64,000 nt of DNA from Peptococcaceae bacterium (lineage in GTDB: Bacteria > Bacillota > Peptococcia > Peptococcales > Peptococcaceae): positions 1 to 64,000 of the forward strand of contig CAAETY010000040.1 of the NCBI GenBank assembly GCA_900759105.1, read 5' to 3'. The notes under the pieces are model-generated. The model was not told the origin of the DNA, made no database searches, and saw only the letters and a list, made by a program, of their open reading frames with translations. Each line of letters begins with the position of its first letter. The first letter of the stretch is position 1. This document shows, one piece after another, positions 58,170 through 64,000 of this stretch. Both the position numbers and the translations under genes were made by a program.

Positions 58170-58706
58170 ATGTCAGAACAAGAACAAGCGAAGGATCCGA
58201 TTCAGGATGAAACCACACCGGAAGAGGTAGTTGAACCGGAAGTGGTTGAAGAATCGAAAGCGGAGGATTCTGCGTACGACGAACTCAACAAGCGTTATCT
58301 GAGATTACTTGCTGATTTTGATAACTACAAACGCCGTACTTCCAGTGAAAAAGATGATATTTACAAATACGGTGCGATGAATCTTATTAAAGAATTATTG
58401 CCGGTATTGGATAGCTTTGAATTAGCCTTAAAAAACCCACCGGCCGATGCTATTGAAAGCGTAAAGGCTTATCAAGATGGGTTTGAAAAAGTTCAACGTC
58501 AATTAGTGGATAATTTGGGTAAAGCCGGACTTGAACGCATTGAAGCGCTTGGCAAGGAATATGATCCAAACTTCCATGAAGCCATTATGGTTGTAGACGA
58601 TGACAGTCAACCGGCGAATACAGTAATCGATGAGTTGCGTGCCGGGTATAAATTCAAAGATAAAGTCATTCGCCCAACGGTATGTCGTGTAACGGGTAAT
58701 AACTGA
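58170..58706 (+). CDS. grpE: Nucleotide exchange factor GrpE
   Basis: 178 residues. Acidic disordered N-terminus (1-45), long coiled-coil, then the beta domain DNLGKAGLERIEALGKEYDP and VIRPTVCRVT. Speeds ADP release from DnaK. Lies 15 bases after hrcA. Confidence 0.96.
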   Translation: MSEQEQAKDPIQDETTPEEVVEPEVVEESKAEDSAYDELNKRYLRLLADFDNYKRRTSSEKDDIYKYGAMNLIKELLPVLDSFELALKNPPADAIESVKAYQDGFEKVQRQLVDNLGKAGLERIEALGKEYDPNFHEAIMVVDDDSQPANTVIDELRAGYKFKDKVIRPTVCRVTGNN

Positions 58707-58754
58707 GAATAACTTACTATAATAATAGATAGATTTTTTAGGAGGAAATTAACA

Positions 58755-60587
58755 ATGGGAAAAGTAATTGGTATCGACTTAGGGACTACAAACTCTTGTG
58801 TAGCTGTAATGGAAGGTGGCGAAGCGGTTGTTATTCCTAACAGTGAAGGCAATCGTACCACTCCATCCGTTGTTGGTGTAAATAATAGCGGTGAACGTCT
58901 TGTAGGTCAGGTTGCAAAGCGTCAAGCAATCACCAACCCAGATAATACTGTAGCAAGTATCAAGCGTCATATGGGGACTGATTATAAGGCAACTCTTTCC
59001 GGCAAACAATACAGCCCACAAGAAGTTTCTGCAATGATTCTTCAAAAATTGAAAGCTGACGCTGAAGCATATATCGGCGAAACTGTTACTCAAGCAGTTA
59101 TTACTGTTCCTGCTTACTTCAGTGACAGCCAACGTCAAGCAACCAAAGACGCTGGGAAAATTGCTGGACTCGACGTTCTTCGTATCATCAATGAACCTAC
59201 CGCTGCAGCCTTGGCTTATGGCGTAGACAAAGACGATTCCGATCAAAAGATTTTGGTATTTGACCTTGGTGGTGGTACTTTCGACGTTTCCTTGATGGAA
59301 ATCGGCGATGGTATCTTTGAAGTACTTGCTACCAGTGGTAACAACCACCTTGGTGGGGATGACTTCGACAAGAAGATTATCGACTGGGCTATTCAAGAAT
59401 TTAAGGCACAAACCGGCATTGATTTGAGTGGCGACAAAACTGCAATGCAACGCTTGAAAGAAGCTGCTGAAAAAGCAAAAATGGAACTTTCCACTGTTAC
59501 CACCTCTAACATCAACTTGCCATTTATTACGATGGATGGCAACGGTCAACCACAACACTTGGATCTTACTTTGAGCCGTGCGAAATTCGATGATTTGACC
59601 GCTGACCTCGTTGAAAAGACCATAGTTCCATCCCGTCAAGCATTGCAAGATGCTGGCTTAAGTGCAGGCGACATCGACAAGGTTATCCTCGTTGGTGGTT
59701 CTACCCGTATTCCGGCAGTTCAAGATGCTGTTAAGAAGCTTACCGGTAAGGAACCGTTTAAGGGCATTAACCCTGATGAATGTGTTGCAATCGGCGCTGC
59801 TATCCAAGGCGGTGTACTTGTTGGTGAAGTTAAGGACGTTGTTCTTTTGGACGTAACACCATTGTCCTTGGGGATTGAAACCTTGGGTGGCGTTATGACC
59901 AAGATTGTTGAACGTAACACTACTATCCCAGTATCCCGTAGCCAAGTATTTACTACTGCTGCAGACAATCAAACTTCAACCGACATTCATGTTCTTCAAG
60001 GGGAACGTGAAATGGCAAAGGATAATAAGACCCTCGGTCGTTTCAGCTTGATGGATATCCCACCAGCTCCACGTGGTATCCCACAAATCGAAGTAACCTT
60101 CGACATCGATGCTAACGGTATTGTAAACGTATCTGCTAAGGATAAGGGCACCGGCAAGAGCCAACGTATTACCATTCAGTCTAACAGTGGCCTTTCCGAT
60201 GAAGAAATCGATCGCATGGTAAAAGATGCAGAATTGAATGCAGAAGCTGATAAGAAAATGAAAGAAAAAATCGATACTCGCAACAACGCAGATGCACTCC
60301 TCTTCCAAAGTGAAAAGGTGATGAAGGATGCCGGCGAAGCCATCGATCAAGCTGATAAGGATGCTATCACCCAAGCGCAAGACGCATTACGTACCGCTCT
60401 TGAAGGTGATGACACCGAAGCTATCAAGGCTAAGAGTGAAGATTTGACTCAAGCTATCTATAAAGTTAGCGAAAAAATGTATGCTGCTGCAGCTGAGGCT
60501 CAACAAGGCGCAGAAGGCGCACAAGCGCAAGGGAACAACGACGGTACCTACGACGCTGACTTCACTGAAGTGGACGACAATAAGTAA
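58755..60587 (+). CDS. dnaK: Chaperone DnaK (Hsp70)
   Basis: 610 residues. ATPase domain with GIDLGTTNSCVAVMEGG, LVFDLGGGTFDVSLMEIG and the linker DVVLLDVTPLSLGIE, substrate-binding domain to about 490 and helical lid. Missing the GrpE-loop insertion of proteobacteria, as in Gram-positives. AGGAGGAAATTAAC before the ATG. Strong codon bias. Its stop overlaps dnaJ by one base (TAATG). Confidence 0.98.
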   Translation: MGKVIGIDLGTTNSCVAVMEGGEAVVIPNSEGNRTTPSVVGVNNSGERLVGQVAKRQAITNPDNTVASIKRHMGTDYKATLSGKQYSPQEVSAMILQKLKADAEAYIGETVTQAVITVPAYFSDSQRQATKDAGKIAGLDVLRIINEPTAAALAYGVDKDDSDQKILVFDLGGGTFDVSLMEIGDGIFEVLATSGNNHLGGDDFDKKIIDWAIQEFKAQTGIDLSGDKTAMQRLKEAAEKAKMELSTVTTSNINLPFITMDGNGQPQHLDLTLSRAKFDDLTADLVEKTIVPSRQALQDAGLSAGDIDKVILVGGSTRIPAVQDAVKKLTGKEPFKGINPDECVAIGAAIQGGVLVGEVKDVVLLDVTPLSLGIETLGGVMTKIVERNTTIPVSRSQVFTTAADNQTSTDIHVLQGEREMAKDNKTLGRFSLMDIPPAPRGIPQIEVTFDIDANGIVNVSAKDKGTGKSQRITIQSNSGLSDEEIDRMVKDAELNAEADKKMKEKIDTRNNADALLFQSEKVMKDAGEAIDQADKDAITQAQDALRTALEGDDTEAIKAKSEDLTQAIYKVSEKMYAAAAEAQQGAEGAQAQGNNDGTYDADFTEVDDNK

Positions 60588-61795
60588 TGGCTGATAAGCG
60601 CGATTACTATGAAGTGTTAGGGGTAGATAAGGGCGCCAGCGATGCGGACATAAAAAAAGCGTTCCGCAAGCTGGCGCGCAAATATCACCCTGACGTAAAC
60701 CCAGGTGACAAAGAAGCTGAAGAAAAATTTAAAGAAGCCAATGAAGCCTATGAAGTATTGAGTGATGCACAAAAACGTAAACAATACGACCAGTTCGGTC
60801 ATGATGCACCAAACTTTGGTGGTGGTGGATTTGGTGGCGGTTTTGGTGGCGGCGGTGCCGATTTCGGAGATTTTGGTGATATTTTCAACATGTTCTTCGG
60901 TGGCGGCGGTGGCGCTCCAAACGGCCCACGTCAAGGCAATGACTTGCGTTATGATTTGACCATTTCTTTTGAAGAAGCTGTCTTTGGATGCAAGAAAACG
61001 ATTACCGTCGACCGTTGGATTACTTGCTCTACCTGTGGCGGTACCGGTGCAAAACCAGGTACTAGTCCTGAAACCTGTTCCCGTTGTCACGGTACAGGGC
61101 GCGTAACGACGATGCAGCAAACGCCGTTTGGGCGTGTACAAAGTCAAACCACCTGCCCTGATTGCGGTGGTACCGGTAAAATAATCAAAGAAAAATGTTC
61201 TGATTGCGGTGGCACCGGTCGTCGCCGTGAAACGAAATCTCTCGAAGTGAACATCCCTGCTGGGGTGGACAATGGCACACGCTTGCGTATGCAAGGTGAA
61301 GGTGAAGCCGGGGAAAACGGTGGACCAAGCGGAGATTTGTACATCTATGTTCGTGTGCGTCCGCATGCTGTCTTTACCAGAGATGATACCGATATTTACA
61401 TGGAACAAAAGATTAATGTTGCACAAGCTGCGTTGGGCGATGAAATCGAAGTTCCAACCTTGGAGGGTCGTATTAAATTTACAATTCCTGCCGGGGTGCA
61501 AAGTGGGTCTCGCTTCCGTTTGAAAGGCAAAGGCGTTAAGAGTATGCGTAGCTTTGCTAAAGGGGATCAATATGTAACTGTTATTGTAGAAACCCCAAAG
61601 AGTCTTTCTGACGAACAACGCGAACTCTTTGAAAAATTGTCCGAATCGCTGAATCGTTATGATGATAAATCAGCGGACGGCAAAACAACCAAGAGCCATC
61701 ACGAAAAGTCTGAAAAGAAAAAAGAAGACAAGGGTTTCTTCAATAAAATGAAAGACCTCTTTACAGACGATGATGATGACAACAACGATGATTAA
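60587..61795 (+). CDS. dnaJ: Chaperone DnaJ (Hsp40)
   Basis: 402 residues. J-domain 1-70 with the HPD triad in YHPDVNPGD, Gly/Phe-rich linker (about 75-115), four zinc repeats CSTCGGTG, CSRCHGTG, CPDCGGTG and CSDCGGTG, two beta C-terminal domains and a Lys/Asp tail. Stimulates DnaK ATPase and delivers substrates. The ATG shares a base with the dnaK stop, so coupled translation is expected. Confidence 0.97.
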   Translation: MADKRDYYEVLGVDKGASDADIKKAFRKLARKYHPDVNPGDKEAEEKFKEANEAYEVLSDAQKRKQYDQFGHDAPNFGGGGFGGGFGGGGADFGDFGDIFNMFFGGGGGAPNGPRQGNDLRYDLTISFEEAVFGCKKTITVDRWITCSTCGGTGAKPGTSPETCSRCHGTGRVTTMQQTPFGRVQSQTTCPDCGGTGKIIKEKCSDCGGTGRRRETKSLEVNIPAGVDNGTRLRMQGEGEAGENGGPSGDLYIYVRVRPHAVFTRDDTDIYMEQKINVAQAALGDEIEVPTLEGRIKFTIPAGVQSGSRFRLKGKGVKSMRSFAKGDQYVTVIVETPKSLSDEQRELFEKLSESLNRYDDKSADGKTTKSHHEKSEKKKEDKGFFNKMKDLFTDDDDDNNDD

Positions 61796-61830
61796 AAAAA
61801 TATGCCGCTCGTTGAGCGGCATATTTTTTG
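61796..61830 (+). terminator. Terminator of the heat-shock operon
   Basis: AAAAATATGCCGCTC / GAGCGGCATATTTTT 15-bp perfect stem with a GTT loop. Confidence 0.93.
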
Positions 61831-61882
61831 TGGGGTAAAGATTTTGCAAATTGTTAATAGACTACAAAATGAACTTTGTATA

Positions 61883-61953
61883 TTGACAAAGAAAAGCGCA
61901 ATAGATATAATATTGAATTTTACTTTGTTATTAACAATGTTTTGTGTTATAAT
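61883..61953 (+). promoter_or_regulatory. Two tandem promoters of veg
   Basis: P1: TTGACA (61883-61888), 17 bases, TATAAT (61906-61911), a full consensus. P2: TTGTTA (61925-61930), 17 bases, TATAAT (61948-61953) with TGT before it. Together they predict very high constitutive expression, as known for veg in Bacillus subtilis. Confidence 0.85.
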
Positions 61954-61978
61954 GAACACACCAGAGAGGATGATCATT

Positions 61979-62245
61979 ATGACAAAGCTTACTGTTGAAC
62001 GTGTGAAAAAGTCTTTACAACCATTTGTTGGTTGTGAGATTGAATTAGATGTCAATATTGGCCGCAATCGCATTGTGAGCCATAAGGGCGAGTTAGAGTC
62101 AATTTATAAGAATGTCTTTGTCGTGAGAGTAGAAGATCATGATGAACGCCGATTGTCTTTTAATTACGTGGATTTAATGACCGGGAATGTTGTGGTAGCA
62201 CTCCATAAAAACGGACATACATATCGTTTGTCGCATCATAATTGA
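61979..62245 (+). CDS. veg: Veg family protein
   Basis: 88 residues. VKKSLQPFVGCEIELDVNIG, then RIVSHKGELESIYKNVFVV and the ending FNYVDLMTGNVVVAL match the Veg family of Firmicutes. Veg affects biofilm matrix in Bacillus but its molecular action is unknown. AGAGAGGA before ATG 61979; longer in-frame starts lie within the promoters and are not used. Confidence 0.93.
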   Translation: MTKLTVERVKKSLQPFVGCEIELDVNIGRNRIVSHKGELESIYKNVFVVRVEDHDERRLSFNYVDLMTGNVVVALHKNGHTYRLSHHN

Positions 62246-62372
62246 GGCGTCGTTTTTGGGAACATGCTGGAATAAAGACGAAGCTTCTATTTTAGCGAAG
62301 AAAGCGATGCATTTATAGGTTATTCAGAATATGTTGTGGTTCGCACAATTGTGCAGAAAGAAGAGGTTTATT
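62246..62372. other. veg-rubrerythrin gap with palindrome
   Basis: GCACAATTGTGC at 62343-62354 is a perfect 12-bp palindrome ending 5 bases before the rubrerythrin ribosome site. It could be an operator for a redox regulator, but it is not a Rex or PerR consensus. No clear promoter or terminator otherwise. Confidence 0.35.
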
Positions 62373-62916
62373 ATGAAAGATCTTAAAGGAACCAAGACGG
62401 AAAAGAATTTGATGGATGCATTTGCCGGTGAATCACAAGCGCGCAATAAATACACATATTATGCTTCTCAGGCAAAAAAAAGACGGGTACGTGCAAATTC
62501 AACAAATCTTTGAAGAAACTGCACGTAATGAGATGGAACATGCGAAACTTTGGTTTAAGTATCTTTTGGGCGGAAGTATTGGGAGTACCGAAGAAAATCT
62601 CAAGGATGCTGCTGCCGGTGAAAATTTCGAATGGACTGAAATGTACAAGCGTATGGCAGCGGAAGCCTATGAAGAAGGCTTTGATGAAATCGGAAGACGC
62701 ATGGAATTGATTGCAGAAGTTGAAGCAGCGCATGAAAAACGTTATTTAGCTTTGCTTGACGCGATTGAAAAGGGAGCAGTCTTTAAAAAAGAAAGCAAGG
62801 TTTATTGGAAGTGTAATAATTGTGGCTATATCGCAGAAGGCGATGAAGCGCCAAAGGTATGTCCGGCGTGTGCCCATCCTCAAGCTTACTTTGAAGTGCT
62901 GTGTGAAAACTATTAA
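62373..62916 (+). CDS. rbr: Rubrerythrin, frameshifted at an A8 run
   Basis: Rubrerythrin reduces hydrogen peroxide in anaerobes. From ATG 62373 (AAGAGG upstream) the first frame encodes MKDLKGTKTEKNLMDAFAGE through QAKK. At A8 (62474-62481) the frame must move by one base; with seven A the protein continues as DGYVQIQQIFEETARNEMEH and gives about 180 residues. The diiron ligands (Glu in AGESQARN, EETARNEMEH, EVEAAHEKR) and the rubredoxin end CNNCG/CPACAHPQ are intact. It may be a sequencing slip, a real mutation, or slippage-restored expression. Confidence 0.85.
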
Positions 62917-62932
62917 TACGGGATGAATATAC

Positions 62933-62966
62933 AAGAAGCCTTGGGGATACCGAGGCTTCTTTTTCT
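62933..62966 (+). terminator. Rubrerythrin terminator
   Basis: AAGAAGCCT / AGGCTTCTT 9-bp stem, 11-base loop, T-run. Confidence 0.85.
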
Positions 62967-63003
62967 GTGTAGGAACCGCTATAATCTGTAAATAGGATGT
63001 GGA

Positions 63004-63060
63004 TTGACAATTATAAACGATTGAATTAATATGTTATCCAACGTGGAAAAATAGGATGTT
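63004..63060 (+). promoter_or_regulatory. cls promoter and flanking direct repeat
   Basis: TTGACA (63004-63009), 17 bases, TAATAT (63027-63032). AAATAGGATGT occurs at 62990-63000 and at 63050-63060, on either side of the promoter, 60 bp apart. Confidence 0.65.
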
Positions 63061-63076
63061 AAGGAGGCGGTATAAC

Positions 63077-64000
63077 GTGTCAAGTGGACGGATTAAACAA
63101 AAAAGCATGTTTTTGGTGTCCAACTCAATCTTTATCACCGCGATTCTGGTTGTTATACAAATTATGATATGGGGTGGATTTTATTATCTTCTTACCAATC
63201 AATTTGCCAGCCAGTATGCGGTGTTGTTTCAATTTCTGGTTGCTGCACTGACATTATCAATGATCAGTTATGTGGTGCTACGCTGTCCACACAATTCCTA
63301 TCAAATTGCATGGCTGATTCTATTGGCGCTGATGCCAACGGTTGCTTTGATTATGTATGCAATTTTGCGCATTGTGCCGGGAACCAGTCATTTGATTGCA
63401 CAACTTGATGAGCGTGCGTTGGCGACAGATTTGCACTTGGTAGATAGCGAAATGGCACGTCGTGATTTGGCCATGATGGATAATCGCTATGTTGGCTTAT
63501 TCCGTTATTTATCTACCGGCTGCAAGTATCCAACCTATTACGCACCGGAAGTGACGTATTATTCTATTGGTGATAAAGCATTGGAAGCAATGTTTGCAGA
63601 CCTTGAAAAAGCAGAAAAATTCATCTTTATGGAATACTTTATAGTGAGCGAAGGGGAAATCATTGAGCGTCTTTTAGAAATTTTAGAGCGCAAGGTCAAG
63701 GAAGGTGTGGAAGTGCGTTTTATGTATGATGGCTTCTGCACCATCAAGCTACCGCATGATTTTAAGGAACGCATTGAACGCATTGGCGTGCAATGTGCGA
63801 TTTTTTCGCCATTGCGTCCAATTATTTCTTCCTATCAAAATAATCGCGACCACCGAAAAATTACTGTTATTGATGGCAAAGTGGCCTATACAGGTGGGTT
63901 TAACTTAGCGGATGAATATGCAAATCTTATAACGCGTTTTGGGTATTGGAAAGATGCGGGTATTCGTATTACCGGTAACGGTGTGCAATCCTTTACTGCG
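63077..64000 (+). CDS. cls: Cardiolipin synthase, 5' part
   Basis: 308 residues are present and the frame runs off the window. GTG start with AAGGAGG 7 bases upstream. Two to three N-terminal hydrophobic segments (about 15-45, 50-70, 78-100), then a phospholipase D domain: FIFMEYFIVSEGEI, VRFMYDG and the first HKD motif as HRKITVIDGKVAYTGGFNLADEY. Joins two phosphatidylglycerols to cardiolipin in the membrane. The second HKD motif lies outside. Confidence 0.93.
   Translation, partial: MSSGRIKQKSMFLVSNSIFITAILVVIQIMIWGGFYYLLTNQFASQYAVLFQFLVAALTLSMISYVVLRCPHNSYQIAWLILLALMPTVALIMYAILRIVPGTSHLIAQLDERALATDLHLVDSEMARRDLAMMDNRYVGLFRYLSTGCKYPTYYAPEVTYYSIGDKALEAMFADLEKAEKFIFMEYFIVSEGEIIERLLEILERKVKEGVEVRFMYDGFCTIKLPHDFKERIERIGVQCAIFSPLRPIISSYQNNRDHRKITVIDGKVAYTGGFNLADEYANLITRFGYWKDAGIRITGNGVQSFTA

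Noticed and set aside
58779..59648. A 289-codon minus-strand frame opposite dnaK
   Set aside because: Antisense shadow of a highly biased gene, with cysteine/phenylalanine-rich nonsense composition and no ribosome site.
60617..61618. A 333-codon minus-strand frame opposite dnaJ
   Set aside because: Mirror of the Gly-rich and zinc repeats of dnaJ; no start signals.
62331..62513. A separate 60-codon gene at the start of rubrerythrin
   Set aside because: Its conserved part is the rubrerythrin N-terminus; the tail after the A8 run is out-of-frame sequence.

Overview
The window reads as chromosomal DNA of an anaerobic, low-to-moderate GC Bacillota (Firmicutes). Signs of this are strong AGGAGG ribosome sites, frequent GTG and TTG starts, a CIRCE/HrcA heat-shock operon, Veg, an S-layer-homology surface protein, long-form HPF, type III glutamine synthetase, an L-lactate permease, class III (anaerobic) ribonucleotide reductase, rubrerythrin and a Feo ferrous-iron system. 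Genus cannot be fixed from the sequence; a Clostridia/Tissierellia-type anaerobe is my best guess. I saw no rRNA, tRNA, CRISPR array, prophage or intact insertion sequence.

Layout. 1-3.2 kb: LysR regulator, NAD synthase, a transposase-HTH-derived protein and a small membrane protein. 3.2-6.2 kb: ferrous-iron operon feoA-feoA-feoB-FeoB-associated Cys-rich protein, with matching inverted repeats at two places. 6.3-12.9 kb: coiled-coil protein, EF-G paralogue, trmO, acpP, pta and rpsF-ssb-rpsR. 13.0-16.6 kb: an accessory-looking module of an XRE regulator divergent from four zinc-ribbon/membrane genes. 16.6-23.0 kb: hpf, an ArsR-type regulator, secA, prfB and ychF. 23.3-26.1 kb: a large secreted protein with three tandem 309-bp repeats and SLH domains. 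26.2-33.4 kb: flavoprotein disulfide reductase, acetyltransferase, and a two-component system with an ABC transporter of the MacB/Bce style. 33.5-39.7 kb: metG-tatD on the minus strand, then DUF695/RraB-like, Nudix-winged-helix (NrtR-like) and pncB. 39.8-47.9 kb: polytopic membrane protein, nrdG, nrdD fused to a redoxin domain, inositol-monophosphatase family, GT2 glycosyltransferase and metallophosphoesterase. 48-56.9 kb: lactate permease, glnN, murJ, lepA and hemW. 57-64 kb: hrcA-grpE-dnaK-dnaJ, veg, a frameshifted rubrerythrin and the start of a cardiolipin synthase.

How it fits together. The window serves an anaerobic fermenter. Fe(II) uptake feeds radical-SAM and other iron enzymes (NrdG, HemW, rubrerythrin). 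NAD is made by salvage (pncB) and amidation (nadE), each with a candidate control element. dNTPs come from a class III reductase that carries its own redoxin and has tandem NrdR boxes. Energy and nitrogen are represented by lactate transport, Pta and GlnN. Most transcription units end in clear hairpin plus U-run terminators, so operon borders are well supported.

The least explained parts are the zinc-ribbon/XRE module, the domesticated transposase-HTH protein, the repeated feo operator, the metG leader and the A8 frameshift in rubrerythrin.
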